DNA of 64,000 bases from Variovorax boronicumulans. Its GTDB lineage: Bacteria; Pseudomonadota; Gammaproteobacteria; Burkholderiales; Burkholderiaceae_C. Below, piece after piece: positions 26,913-36,478 of the stretch. Where the stretch lies: the NCBI RefSeq assembly GCF_019352895.1, contig NZ_JAAAFX010000004.1:667714-731713 (forward strand). Direction: 5' to 3'. The first letter of the stretch is position 1; each line of letters opens with the position of its first letter. Position numbers and translations under genes: made by a program. The notes under the pieces were generated by a model. That model was given only the letters and a program-made list of their open reading frames with translations, did not search any database and was not told where the DNA came from.

Positions 26913-27335
26913 TCATCGCAGCCGCGACTTCGCCGGCCTGGCGGGCTTCTGCGCCCGGGCCAGCGTGTCGCGCGCCTGCTGCTCCTGGTCGCGCACTTCG
27001 GCGAGGTTGGCCTGCAGTTCGGCCAGCTGCGCCTCGAGCTGCTCCCGATGCACGCCCAGCACGTCCAGGAACTTCTGCAATTGCACCACCGTGTCGCGCG
27101 GGCTGTCGTAGATGTCGAGGATGTCCCTGGCCTCGTCCAGGCTCAGGCCCAGCCGCTTGGCGCGCAGCGTGAGCGCCAGCCGCGTGCGGTCGCGCGCGCT
27201 GTACACGCGCTGCAGCCCGCCCGCGCCCGAACGCTCGGGCGCCAGCAGGCCCTTGTCCTCGTAGAAACGGATCGCACGCGTGGTGAGATCGAATTCACGG
27301 GCCAGCTCGCTGATGGAATAGGTCGATGAGGACAT
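26913..27335 (-). CDS. MerR-family regulator, LiuR-like
   Basis: A 140-residue activator/repressor: winged helix at residues 1-70 (YSISELAREFDLTTRAIRFYEDKGLLAPER) and a C-terminal coiled coil (residues ~85-130, DTVVQLQKFLDVLGVHREQLEAQLAELQANLAEVRDQEQQARD). No metal-binding Cys is present, so it is not a metal sensor. It matches the LiuR group, which controls branched-chain and fatty acid catabolism in Proteobacteria. I chose the ATG of MSSSTYS; upstream in-frame codons lack a domain. It is divergent from an MBL hydrolase, and a perfect 20-bp palindrome of LiuR type sits between them. Confidence 0.87.
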   Translation of the reverse strand: MSSSTYSISELAREFDLTTRAIRFYEDKGLLAPERSGAGGLQRVYSARDRTRLALTLRAKRLGLSLDEARDILDIYDSPRDTVVQLQKFLDVLGVHREQLEAQLAELQANLAEVRDQEQQARDTLARAQKPARPAKSRLR

Positions 27336-27408
27336 GGACGCCTGAGGCGAAACAAGAGCGAAAACGCGGGGCATCACGGTGGCGACAGCACATCGGCGCC
27401 CCACTGCC

Positions 27409-27414
27409 TAAAAT
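27409..27414 (+). promoter_or_regulatory. TAAAAT -10-like box before the MBL hydrolase
   Basis: TAAAAT in the context CCTAAAATG, 41 bases before the ATG at 27456 and 14 bases before the palindrome. No clear -35 element precedes it, as expected for a MerR-activated or weak promoter. Confidence 0.35.
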
Positions 27415-27428
27415 GAAGGCCCACTACG

Positions 27429-27448
27429 TGACGTTTACGTAAACGTCA
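27429..27448. promoter_or_regulatory. Perfect 20-bp palindrome, LiuR-type operator
   Basis: Half-site TGACGTTTAC is followed at once by its exact reverse complement. The ACGTWWACGT-like core is known for LiuR and related MerR regulators of acyl-CoA catabolism. It lies 7 bases before the hydrolase ATG and about 94 bases upstream of the MerR gene start, so it can regulate both. Because it is downstream of the likely -10, binding should repress the hydrolase. Confidence 0.7.
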
Positions 27449-27455
27449 ATCTTAC

Positions 27456-28529
27456 ATGAACCTCCTCGAACGCGAACTCCACTACCCCCTCGGCGACCGG
27501 CTGCCGGCGCCCGGCGAAACGGTCGAGGTCGCACCCGGCGTGCGCTGGATCCGCATGCGCCTGCCCTTCGCGCTCGACCATATCAACCTCTGGCTGATGC
27601 GCGACACGCTCGACGGCGTCGAAGGCTGGACCGTGGTGGACTGCTGCATCGCGCGCGAAGAGGCCAAGGCGCAGTGGGAGCAGGTGTTCGACACCCAGCT
27701 CGACGGGCTGCCGATCCTGCGCGTGATCGTGACGCACATGCACCCCGACCACGTCGGGCTCGCACAGTGGCTCTGCGAGCGCTGGAAAGTGGCGCTGTGG
27801 ATGAGCGCCACCGACTACTACGTGGCGCGCAACCTCACCAGCCCCAACGGCATGGACAACGCCGCCGGCGGCGACGTCGCGGCGCGCTTCTTCGCCTCGC
27901 ACGGCCTGGTCGATGCCGACGCGGTCGAGAAGATCCGCTCGCGCGCCGACTACTACCGCAACATGGTGCCCGGTGTGCCGCCGAGCTATGTGCGGCTGAT
28001 GGACGGCGGCACCGTCACCATCGGCGGCCAGGCCTGGCGCTGCATCAGCGGCTACGGCCATTCCTTCGAGCACATCGCGCTGTACTGCGAGGCGCTCAAT
28101 GTGCTGATCGGCGGCGACATGATGCTGCCGCGCATCTCGACCAACGTGAGCGTGCAGGCCGACGAGCCCGAGGCGGACTCGCTGCGCCTGTTCCTCGACA
28201 GCATCGCGCGCTTCCGCACGCTGCCGGTCGACGTGCTGGCGCTGCCCTCTCACGGCAAGCCCTTCACCGGCGTGCACCGGCGCGTCGAGCAGCTCGAGGA
28301 GCACCACCGCGACCGCCTGGCCGAGCTGCTGGCCGGCTGCAGCGCGCGCGCGCTGAGCGCCGCCGACGGCGTGCCGATCATGTTCAAGCGCGAGCTCGAC
28401 CTGCACCAGCTGACCTTCGCGATGGGCGAGACCATCGCGCACTTCCACCTGCTGTGGCATGCAGGCCAGTTGCGCCGCACGCTGGGCGCCGACGGCATCT
28501 ACCGCTTCAGCCTGCCCTCGGCCGCCTGA
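27456..28529 (+). CDS. MBL-fold metallo-hydrolase
   Basis: A 357-residue metallo-beta-lactamase-fold enzyme. The metal motif THMHPDHVG is near residue 91, with further ligands in GYGHSFEHIALYC and LPSHGKPFTG. The C-terminal ~80 residues form a helical cap (FKRELDLHQLTFAMGETIAHFHLLWHAGQL). Relatives hydrolyse thioesters or lactones, and many of them sit beside LiuR-type regulators and acyl-CoA genes. The operator palindrome ends 7 bases before the start. A strong GC hairpin follows the stop. The specific substrate is unknown; an acyl-CoA thioesterase role is my best guess. Confidence 0.85.
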   Translation: MNLLERELHYPLGDRLPAPGETVEVAPGVRWIRMRLPFALDHINLWLMRDTLDGVEGWTVVDCCIAREEAKAQWEQVFDTQLDGLPILRVIVTHMHPDHVGLAQWLCERWKVALWMSATDYYVARNLTSPNGMDNAAGGDVAARFFASHGLVDADAVEKIRSRADYYRNMVPGVPPSYVRLMDGGTVTIGGQAWRCISGYGHSFEHIALYCEALNVLIGGDMMLPRISTNVSVQADEPEADSLRLFLDSIARFRTLPVDVLALPSHGKPFTGVHRRVEQLEEHHRDRLAELLAGCSARALSAADGVPIMFKRELDLHQLTFAMGETIAHFHLLWHAGQLRRTLGADGIYRFSLPSAA

Positions 28530-28530
28530 G

Positions 28531-28562
28531 GCCACGGCGCCGCGGCGACGCGGCGCCGTGGC
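28531..28562 (+). terminator. 13-bp perfect hairpin after the MBL hydrolase
   Basis: GCCACGGCGCCGC (28531-28543) pairs fully with 28550-28562 around the loop GGCGAC, one base after the stop codon. There is no U-tract. It may be a rho-assisted terminator or insulate the next gene, whose ATG is 14 bases beyond the stem. Confidence 0.55.
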
Positions 28563-28576
28563 ATGCTCGGCGCTGC

Positions 28577-29905
28577 ATGAACGACACCCTCTCCCGCCTG
28601 CGCGGCGGCCAGCTTCACGGCGCCAGGCGGCTCGCGCTGCGCGAAGGCCTCACGACCTTTCCGCGCGAGATCTTCGCGCTGGCCGACACCCTCGAGATCC
28701 TCGACCTCTCGGGCAATGCGCTGGACGCGCTGCCCGAGGACCTGCACCGCCTGCACAGGCTGCGCGTGCTCTTCTGTTCCGACAACCGCTTCACCGTGCT
28801 GCCCGAAAGCCTGGGCCGCTGCGCGCAGCTCGAGATGGTCGGCTTCAAGGCCAACCGCATCGCCGAAGTGCCCGCGTCTTCGCTGCCGCCGCGGCTGCGC
28901 TGGCTGATCCTGAGCGACAACGCGGTCGAACACCTGCCCGATGCACTCGGCCGGCGCCATCGGCTGCAGAAGCTCATGCTGGCCGGCAACCGGCTGCAGG
29001 CGCTGCCGGCCACGCTGGCGGGCTGCGACCGGCTGGAGCTGCTGCGCATCGCGGCCAACCGCTTCGACACCCTGCCCGCGTGGCTGACGCGGCTCCCGCG
29101 CCTGAGCTGGCTGGCCTTCGGCGGCAACCCGCTGAATGCAGCGCGTGAAGCCGCGGTGCTGGCCGCGCCGCCGCTGCCGGCCATCGACTGGCAGGCGCTG
29201 GCCGTGCACGAGGTCGTGGGTCAAGGTGCGTCGGGCGTGATCCATCGCGCCACCTGGGCCGATGCGCCGGGCGGCGCACGCCAGGTCGCACTCAAGCTGT
29301 TCAAGGGCACGCTCACCAGCGACGGCGCGCCGCAGAGCGAACTGGCCGCGAGCCTGGCGGCTGGCGCGCACCGCCACCGCATCGGCGCCGAAGGGCGGCT
29401 CGCGGGCCACCCCGAGGGCACGGAAGGCCTGGTGATGCCTTGGGTCGACGCGCGCTTCGGCACGCTCGCCGGCCCGCCCAGCTTCGACAGCTGCACCCGC
29501 GACGTCTATGCCGAAGGCAAGCGCATCGCGCCCGAGGCCGCGCTGCGGCTGGCACGCGGCATCGCCGAGGCCGTGGCCGATCTGCATGCGCGCGGCCTGC
29601 TGCACGGCGACCTGTACGGCCACAACATCCTGTGGCGCGCCGACGGCGAGGCGCGGCTGGGCGATCTGGGGGCGGCCTCCTTCCTGGTGGAGGGAACCGC
29701 GGCGCTGCAAGGCCTCGAGGCCCGCGCCTTCGGCTGCCTGGCCGAGGAACTGCTTCACCACAGCGATCCGGCGGCCCCGTTGCTCGCGCCCCTGGCCGCG
29801 GTGGCCGCGCGCTGCCTGCAGCCCGACGCGGCCGCGCGCCCGGCCTTCGACGAGATCGTGCGCGCCCTGGCTGGCACCTTGGCGACGGCGCCCGCCGCAG
29901 GCTGA
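28577..29905 (+). CDS. Leucine-rich-repeat protein kinase fusion
   Basis: A 442-residue cytoplasmic protein. Residues ~15-190 hold seven leucine-rich repeats (for example LEILDLSGNALDALPEDL, LRWLILSDNAVEHLPDAL). Residues ~208-435 form a eukaryotic-like protein kinase: glycine loop GQGASGV (215-221), VALK with Lys240, catalytic loop HGDLYGHN with Asp345 and Asn350, and DLG (363-365) where DFG is usual. All catalytic residues are present, so activity is plausible. There is no signal peptide or membrane segment. It lies right after a strong hairpin and 57 bases before an SDR gene. Target unknown; LRR-kinase fusions occur in some Comamonadaceae and Pseudomonas, but I know of no characterised one in this group. 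Confidence 0.85.
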   Translation: MNDTLSRLRGGQLHGARRLALREGLTTFPREIFALADTLEILDLSGNALDALPEDLHRLHRLRVLFCSDNRFTVLPESLGRCAQLEMVGFKANRIAEVPASSLPPRLRWLILSDNAVEHLPDALGRRHRLQKLMLAGNRLQALPATLAGCDRLELLRIAANRFDTLPAWLTRLPRLSWLAFGGNPLNAAREAAVLAAPPLPAIDWQALAVHEVVGQGASGVIHRATWADAPGGARQVALKLFKGTLTSDGAPQSELAASLAAGAHRHRIGAEGRLAGHPEGTEGLVMPWVDARFGTLAGPPSFDSCTRDVYAEGKRIAPEAALRLARGIAEAVADLHARGLLHGDLYGHNILWRADGEARLGDLGAASFLVEGTAALQGLEARAFGCLAEELLHHSDPAAPLLAPLAAVAARCLQPDAAARPAFDEIVRALAGTLATAPAAG

Positions 29906-29962
29906 CACTAAGCTGCACCGCCGCCGCTCGACGGCGTGATCGACGTTTTCAGGAGACATCGC

Positions 29963-30733
29963 ATGGACACCAGCCAACTCTTTTCCCTGCAAGGCCGCAG
30001 CGCGCTCATCACCGGCGGCTCGCGCGGCATCGGCCGCATGATCGCCGAGGGCTTCCTCGCCCAGGGCGCCCGCGTCTACATCTCGGCCCGCAAGGCCGCG
30101 GCCTGCGACCAGACCGCCAAGGAGCTGTCGGCCTTCGGCACCTGCATCTCGCTGCCGGGCGACGTGTCGACCGTGGAAGGCGCGCATGCGCTGGTCGCGG
30201 CCTATGCCAAGCACGAGGACTCGCTCGACATCCTGGTCAACAACGCCGGCGCGGCCTGGGGTGCGCCCTATGCGGAGTTCCCGGAGAGCGGCTGGGACAA
30301 GGTGGTCGACCTCAACCTCAAGGCGCCCTTCTTCCTGACCCAGGCACTCACGCCCATGCTCAAGAAGGCCGCCACCGACCACCTGGCCAAGGTGATCCAC
30401 ATCGCTTCGATCGACGGCCTGTCGGTGAACCCGCAGGAAACCTATTCCTACGCGGCCAGCAAGGCCGGCTTGGTGCACCTCACGCGCCGCATGGCGCTGC
30501 ACCTGGCGCCCGAGCGCATCGCCGTGAGCGCGATCGCCCCCGGCGCCTTTGCATCGGACATGAACAAGGACGCGCGCGACCACGGCGACGAGGTCAAGGC
30601 CCGCATCCCGGCCGGCCGCATCGGCACGCCCGAGGACATGGCCGGCGCGGCCATCTTCCTGGCCTCGCGCGCCGGCGACTACGTGATGGGCGCGACGCTG
30701 GTGGTCGACGGCGGGGTGATGTACACGCGCTAG
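29963..30733 (+). CDS. SDR family NAD(P)-dependent oxidoreductase
   Basis: A 256-residue short-chain dehydrogenase. The cofactor motif TGGSRGIG is at residues 18-25, NNAG near residue 93, catalytic Ser in HIASIDGLS, Tyr-x3-Lys in YSYAASKAG, and ITG/PGAFASDM further on. Arg in VYISARKAA after strand 2 suggests NADP(H). The start has a strong AGGAG at 29951-29955. It resembles 3-ketoacyl-reductase-like RhlG/gluconate-5-dehydrogenase members; substrate not assignable. Its stop overlaps the convergent DUF4124 gene by 4 bases. Confidence 0.9.
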   Translation: MDTSQLFSLQGRSALITGGSRGIGRMIAEGFLAQGARVYISARKAAACDQTAKELSAFGTCISLPGDVSTVEGAHALVAAYAKHEDSLDILVNNAGAAWGAPYAEFPESGWDKVVDLNLKAPFFLTQALTPMLKKAATDHLAKVIHIASIDGLSVNPQETYSYAASKAGLVHLTRRMALHLAPERIAVSAIAPGAFASDMNKDARDHGDEVKARIPAGRIGTPEDMAGAAIFLASRAGDYVMGATLVVDGGVMYTR

Positions 30734-31299
30734 TTGCAGACCACGGTGGTGCCCACGGGCCGGCAGGTCCGGCCGTCGGGCCGCGTGTAGCGGTCGAGCT
30801 TGCCGGCGTTGTCGTAGTGGTTGCCCTGGGTGTCGTTGCAGCCCGAGGGGCCGCAGTTGCGGATGCGCGGGCGCATGTCCTGCGGCCGCTGCGGCCGCGA
30901 CGGGACCACGGCGGGCGGGTACCAGGCCTCGGCCGCGGCCCGTTCCCTTTCCTTTTCCCGTTCGCGCTCGGCCGCGCGCGATTCATCGCCGCGGCGGTCC
31001 AGCACGATCGGCCCGCCCGGCGGCGCCGCGGGCGGCATGGCCGCCTCGACCGTCTCGCGCTGCAGCCGGCTCGCCCGTTCCACGCTGTCGAGCTGCTCCT
31101 GCCGGCGCGCGCCCTCGGGCTCGCTGCGGCGCTCGGTGGCCTCGATGCCCTGCACCGTCTCGGCGCGCCGCGTCTCGGCGGGGCAGGCGGAATCGGTATA
31201 GCTCACGCGGCCGGCCGCGTCGACACAGCGCATGACCTGCGCGGTGGCCGGCACAGCGAGGCCGATCGACAGAAGGCAGAGCGCGAGAAGACGTTTCAT
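30730..31299 (-). CDS. DUF4124 domain-containing exported protein
   Basis: A 189-residue secreted protein: Sec signal KRLLALCLLSIGLAVPATA, then the DUF4124 fold with VMRCVDAAGRVSYTDSACP (Cys pair likely disulfide-bonded). A long charged helical stretch (REREKERERAAAEAW) leads to a C-terminal Cys-containing tail NCGPSGCNDTQGNHYD. DUF4124 is common in Beta- and Gammaproteobacteria, without assigned function. Start taken at MKRLLAL since the signal follows. It shares 4 bases with the SDR stop (tail to tail). The 203 bases upstream contain no supportable gene; a 6-bp hairpin at 31435-31450 is the only structure seen. Confidence 0.8.
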   Translation of the reverse strand: MKRLLALCLLSIGLAVPATAQVMRCVDAAGRVSYTDSACPAETRRAETVQGIEATERRSEPEGARRQEQLDSVERASRLQRETVEAAMPPAAPPGGPIVLDRRGDESRAAEREREKERERAAAEAWYPPAVVPSRPQRPQDMRPRIRNCGPSGCNDTQGNHYDNAGKLDRYTRPDGRTCRPVGTTVVCN

Positions 31300-31502
31300 G
31301 GCGACCCCATGGAAAGGCAGGATGCGGCGCAGCCGCACCCCCCATTCTGACCAAGGATCAAGCCGGGCGCGAGAACGCGTGAAGGAACCGTCGCGAGCGC
31401 CCCGAGCCTGCCGCAGCCGCGCTCGGGACCGGCGCCGCACTCCCGTGCGGTGAGCACCGCAGGTGCGGGATCGGGGTGCGCAGCAGGTTCATTCGCGCGT
31501 TC

Positions 31503-33365
31503 TCAATGGTTGTCGCGCGGGATGCCGTACGTGGCGTGGATCTTCTGGTACTTCACCGCCGGCTTGAGCACCATGCCCTCCGACAGCTCGCCGATCACGC
31601 CGCGCTGGATCTCCTGCCACGGCGTCTGGCTCGGCGGGAAGGCGTAGCCGCCCGCGGCGTCGAGCTTGGCGCGGCGCTGGGCCAGTTCCTCGTCCGACAC
31701 CAGCATGTTGGCGGTGCGCTTCTTCAAATCGATGCGCACCCGGTCGCCGGTCTTGAGCAGCGCCAGCGCGCCGCCCGTGGCCGCCTCGGGCGAGGCGTTG
31801 AGGATCGAGGGCGAGCCCGAGGTGCCCGACTGGCGGCCGTCGCCGATGCAGGGCAGCGCGGTGATGCCCTTCTTCAGCAGGTAGCTGGGCGCACGCATGT
31901 TCACTACCTCGGCCGCGCCGGGGTAGCCCACCGGGCCCACGCCGCGCATGAACAGCACGCTGTGCTCGTCGATCTTCATCTTCGGATCGTCGATGCGCGC
32001 GTGGTAGTCCTCGGGGCCGTCGAACACCACGGCCGTGCCTTCGAAGGCCATCGGGTCGGCCGGGTTCTCGAGGTAGCGCTGGTGGAACTCGGGGCCGATC
32101 ACGCTGGTCTTCATGATCGCGGAGTCGAACAGGTTGCCCTTGAAGTTGAGGAAGCCGGCGTTCTTCTTCATCGGCTTGGCGTAGGGGAAGATCACCTTCC
32201 GGTCTTCGGTGAAGCGGCCCTTGCAGTTGTCGACCAGCGTCTTGCCGTTGACCGTGAGCGCAGGCTGGATCAGGTCCTTGCCGATCAGCTCGGCCACCAC
32301 GGCCGGCACGCCGCCCGCGCGGTAGTAGTCCTCGCCCAGGTACTCGCCGGCCGGCTGCAGGTTGACCAGCAGCGGGATCTTGTAGCCGTGCTTCTCCCAG
32401 TCGGACGTGTGCAGCTCGACGCCGATGTGGCGCGCGATCGCGTTCAGGTGGATCGGGGCGTTGGTCGAGCCGCCGATGGCCGAGTTCACGACGATCGCGT
32501 TCTCGAAGGCCGCGCGGGTCATGATGTCCGAAGGCTTGAGGTTCTCGCGCACCATCTCAACGATGCGCCGGCCCGTCATGTAGGCCATCTCCTGGCGGTC
32601 GCGGTAGGGCGCGGGAATGGCCGCGCTGCCCGGCAGCGTCATGCCCAGTGCCTCGGCCAGTGAATTCATGGTCGAGGCCGTGCCCATGGTGTTGCAGTGG
32701 CCGGTCGAGGGGGCCGACGAGGCCACCAGCTTGAGGAAGCCCTTGTCGTCGATCTCGCCCGCGGCCAGCAGCTCGCGCGCCTTCCAGACGATGGTGCCCG
32801 AGCCGGTGCGCTCGCCCTTGTACCAGCCGTTGAGCATCGGGCCCGAGTTGAGCGCGATGGCCGGGATGTCGACCGTGGCGGCTGCCATCAGCTGGGCCGG
32901 CGTGGTCTTGTCGCAGCCGGTGGTCAGCACCACGCCGTCGATCGGATAGCCGTAGAGGATCTCGACCAGCGAGAGGTACTGCAGGTTGCGGTCCAGCGAG
33001 GCCGTGGGCCGCTTGCAGGTCTCCTGAATCGGGTGGATCGGGAACTCGAAGGCGATGCCGCCCGCGTCGCGGATGCCTTCGCGCGTGCGCTCGGCCAGCA
33101 CCAGGTGGTGGCGGTTGCAGGGCGCGATGTCCGAGCCGGTCTGCGCGATGCCGATGATCGGGCGGCCCGACTGCAGTTCGTCGAGGCCCAGGCCGAAGTT
33201 CATGGTGCGCTCGATGTAGAGCGCGGTCATGTCGGTGTTGGCGGGGTTGTCGAACCAGGCCTGCGAACGCAGCTTCTGCGGTGCCGCCTTCTTGACCGCG
33301 GACTTCTTCTTCGTCGCTGCCGCGCTCTTCGACGCCGGTTTCGCCGTGGGGTTCTTGTTGCTCAT
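31503..33365 (-). CDS. IlvD/Edd family sugar-acid dehydratase
   Basis: A 620-residue iron-sulfur dehydratase. Cluster cysteines fit Cys83 (DIAPCNRHH), Cys151 ([11 protein letters not shown]) and Cys224 ([15 protein letters not shown]); Lys153 is the carbamylation candidate. [19 protein letters not shown] and [21 protein letters not shown] are typical of arabonate/xylonate-type enzymes, not of the valine-pathway IlvD. It removes water from an aldonic acid to give 2-keto-3-deoxy acid. The first ~32 residues form a Lys/Ala-rich extension ([17 protein letters not shown]) not normal for the family. It starts 2 bases after the dehydrogenase stop. The 203-base gap to DUF4124 is downstream. The exact sugar acid is unknown. 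Confidence 0.88.
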   Translation of the reverse strand: MSNKNPTAKPASKSAAATKKKSAVKKAAPQKLRSQAWFDNPANTDMTALYIERTMNFGLGLDELQSGRPIIGIAQTGSDIAPCNRHHLVLAERTREGIRDAGGIAFEFPIHPIQETCKRPTASLDRNLQYLSLVEILYGYPIDGVVLTTGCDKTTPAQLMAAATVDIPAIALNSGPMLNGWYKGERTGSGTIVWKARELLAAGEIDDKGFLKLVASSAPSTGHCNTMGTASTMNSLAEALGMTLPGSAAIPAPYRDRQEMAYMTGRRIVEMVRENLKPSDIMTRAAFENAIVVNSAIGGSTNAPIHLNAIARHIGVELHTSDWEKHGYKIPLLVNLQPAGEYLGEDYYRAGGVPAVVAELIGKDLIQPALTVNGKTLVDNCKGRFTEDRKVIFPYAKPMKKNAGFLNFKGNLFDSAIMKTSVIGPEFHQRYLENPADPMAFEGTAVVFDGPEDYHARIDDPKMKIDEHSVLFMRGVGPVGYPGAAEVVNMRAPSYLLKKGITALPCIGDGRQSGTSGSPSILNASPEAATGGALALLKTGDRVRIDLKKRTANMLVSDEELAQRRAKLDAAGGYAFPPSQTPWQEIQRGVIGELSEGMVLKPAVKYQKIHATYGIPRDNH

Positions 33366-33367
33366 TT

Positions 33368-34384
33368 TCAGGACATGCCTTTCAGGGTTTCGGCTGCGTT
33401 CGGCAGCGCTTTGCAATCTTCGATGTAGAGCCGGATGATGTCGGCGAAGTTGTCGTGCGGATGCAGGCCCAGCCCGGCCGCGCGCACCGCGGTCGAGCCG
33501 CTGGGCCAGTTGGCCACGATGCCCGCCACGCGCTCGTCGCGCTCGAAGCGCACCAGCGCACGCACCTTGGCACCGGCCACTTCCTCCAGCGCGTCGAGCA
33601 TGTCGGCCACGCGCACGTTGAGCCCCGGCAGGTTGAGCGCGGTGCGGCCCACGAAGGCCTCGCGCGTGGCTTCGTAGACCGCGATCAGGCCTTCGACGGT
33701 GCGGGTGGGCGAGGCCATCGGGTGCGAGACCTCGGGCGACACCGGGCAGATCGATTCCACGCCCGCCAGTGGCTCGCGGATGATGCCGCTGAAGAAGGAC
33801 GAGGCCGCGCCGTTGGGCTTGCCGGGGCGCACGGTCACGGTCATGAGCCGCGCCGCGCGGCCGTCGATGTAGCCCTTGCGCGTGTAGTCGGCGATCAGGT
33901 GCTCGCAGATCAGCTTCTGCGTGCCGTAGGAGGTCTGCGGCGTGGGCAGCGTGTCGTCGGCCACCAGCTTGGGGAAGGGGATGGCCGGGTCGGGCCCGAA
34001 CACCGCGACCGAACTCGAGAACACGAAGCGCGTGACCTTGCCGCCGGTGTTGAAGTTGGCGCGCAGCGCGTCGAGCAGCGCGCGCGTGCTGTCGAGGTTG
34101 GAGCGCAGGCCCAGGTCGAAGTCGGCCTCGCACTCGCCCGACACCGCCGAGGCCAGGTGGAAGATGCCGTCGAAGGCCTCGGTCTTGAGCGCCTCGGTCT
34201 GGCCGAGCAGCGGGCCGGTGCGGGCCTCGACGCGTGCGTCGACCAGGAGGTCGGCCGGCGGGGGCGCGATGTCGGTCAGCACGATGCGCTCGATGCGCTG
34301 GCCCGCGAGCGTGCCGCGCGCGAGCAGGGTGCGCGCCAGGCGGGCGCCGAGAAAGCCGCCGCCGCCGGTGATCATCAGTTTCAT
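33368..34384 (-). CDS. NAD-dependent epimerase/dehydratase family, D-erythronate dehydrogenase-like
   Basis: A 338-residue extended [13 protein letters not shown] cofactor loop at residues 7-16, [16 protein letters not shown], and catalytic Tyr-x3-Lys in [41 protein letters not shown] is characteristic of the DenD subgroup, which oxidises D-erythronate at C2 in four-carbon acid sugar catabolism. Its stop lies 2 bases before the dehydratase ATG and its start overlaps the GntR stop (ATGA). The operon GntR-DenD-like-dehydratase lacks the usual kinase and decarboxylase (DtnK/PdxA2), so the true substrate may be another aldonate. Confidence 0.8.
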   Translation of the reverse strand: MKLMITGGGGFLGARLARTLLARGTLAGQRIERIVLTDIAPPPADLLVDARVEARTGPLLGQTEALKTEAFDGIFHLASAVSGECEADFDLGLRSNLDSTRALLDALRANFNTGGKVTRFVFSSSVAVFGPDPAIPFPKLVADDTLPTPQTSYGTQKLICEHLIADYTRKGYIDGRAARLMTVTVRPGKPNGAASSFFSGIIREPLAGVESICPVSPEVSHPMASPTRTVEGLIAVYEATREAFVGRTALNLPGLNVRVADMLDALEEVAGAKVRALVRFERDERVAGIVANWPSGSTAVRAAGLGLHPHDNFADIIRLYIEDCKALPNAAETLKGMS

Positions 34385-35214
34385 GGGGTCTCCTTCAGGT
34401 GTTTGCTAGGGCTTGTGCGTGGTTTCGACGCCGCCTGCCGACGGCCGGCGATCACGCCGCCCTCGACCAGTCGGCGTTCGCCGGAAAGAATGTGCTCGGT
34501 GGCGCAGCGCCGCGCGCGGTCCGGATCGCGCGCGGCGATGGCCTCGACCATCGCGCGGTGCTCCAGCTGCACGGCCTGCATGAAGTCGAGCCGGCGCGCC
34601 TCGTTGCCGCGCGTGATGCGCATGCCTTCGCGCAGGTACTGCTCCAGAAAGCCCAGCAGCAGCCGGAACTGCGGGTTGCCGGTGGCCTCGCCGATCACGC
34701 GGTGGAAGGCCAGGTCCTCGGCCACGCCGTCCTGGCCGGCCGCGACCGCGGTGTCGATGGCCTTGAGCGCACGCCGCAGCGCCGCGATCTGGCTGCGCGT
34801 GGCGCGCTCGGCCGCCAGCGCGGCGATCTCGCCCTCGAGCACGCGCCGCACCTCGACCACATGCACCACGGCCTGGACCGAGCCCAGCACCATCGGGTCG
34901 AAGGCCAGCGGCTGGTTGAGCGGCGCCTGGGCGACGAACACGCCCGAGCCCTGGCGCGACACCACCAGTGCGCGCGACTTGAGCTGGTGCACGGCCTCGC
35001 GCACCACGGTGCGCGACACGCCGTGCTCGGTGGCCAGCTGCTGCTCGGTTGGCAGCCGATCGCCCGGGCGCAGCGCACCGGATTCGATCTGCGCGCCCAG
35101 CCGCAACGCCAGCCGATCGGACAGGCGATCGGCCACGCGACGGAGGGGCTCGGAGGGGGAGAGGGCCTGCACGGCAGTGGCGGTGTGGAGCACAGTTATC
35201 AGGTGATCATACAA
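34381..35214 (-). CDS. GntR/FadR-family transcriptional regulator
   Basis: A 277-residue regulator with a winged helix (residues ~35-100, [37 protein letters not shown]) and a FadR-type all-helical FCD effector domain (~115-250) with metal/carboxylate-binding His in [14 protein letters not shown] and EHRAMVEAI. Family members sense organic or sugar acids. The frame opens with TTG at 35214; a GTG at 35193 or near residue 15 could be the real start, since no ribosome site precedes the TTG. Its stop overlaps the next gene (ATGA). It diverges from the sugar ABC operon, and ATCA-GG-TGAT at 35198-35207 is a candidate operator. Confidence 0.88.
   Translation of the reverse strand: MYDHLITVLHTATAVQALSPSEPLRRVADRLSDRLALRLGAQIESGALRPGDRLPTEQQLATEHGVSRTVVREAVHQLKSRALVVSRQGSGVFVAQAPLNQPLAFDPMVLGSVQAVVHVVEVRRVLEGEIAALAAERATRSQIAALRRALKAIDTAVAAGQDGVAEDLAFHRVIGEATGNPQFRLLLGFLEQYLREGMRITRGNEARRLDFMQAVQLEHRAMVEAIAARDPDRARRCATEHILSGERRLVEGGVIAGRRQAASKPRTSPSKHLKETP
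35198..35207. promoter_or_regulatory. Short dyad at the GntR start, candidate operator
   Basis: ATCA-GG-TGAT lies within TTATCAGGTGATCATAC, at the beginning of the regulator's open frame and 136 bases before the ABC ATPase start. GntR/FadR proteins bind short, closely spaced dyads, so this may be an autoregulatory and divergent operator. Weak evidence. Confidence 0.3.
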
Positions 35215-35342
35215 ATCTACAGGGGTTTTCTCCTACCGGTTTGCCCTGATACCGGAGCAAGGATGCAGTGTCGATACTGCGCTGGCTGCGATGCGGAGGT
35301 CTCCGAGTCGCGCCCTTCTTTGCGATCTTGAGGACTCCTTGC

Positions 35343-36416
<1,074 letters not shown>

Positions 36417-36478
36417 GCGCCAGCCCTCCCCTCTTTTTCAGCCCCCCGGTTCGCTTACCTACAACGAAGGAGACATCC

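Noticed and set aside
31435..31450. Hairpin CCGCAC-TCCC-GTGCGG as a terminator of the dehydratase operon
   Set aside because: Only 6 bp, no U-run and located before, not after, the DUF4124 gene start; too weak to call.
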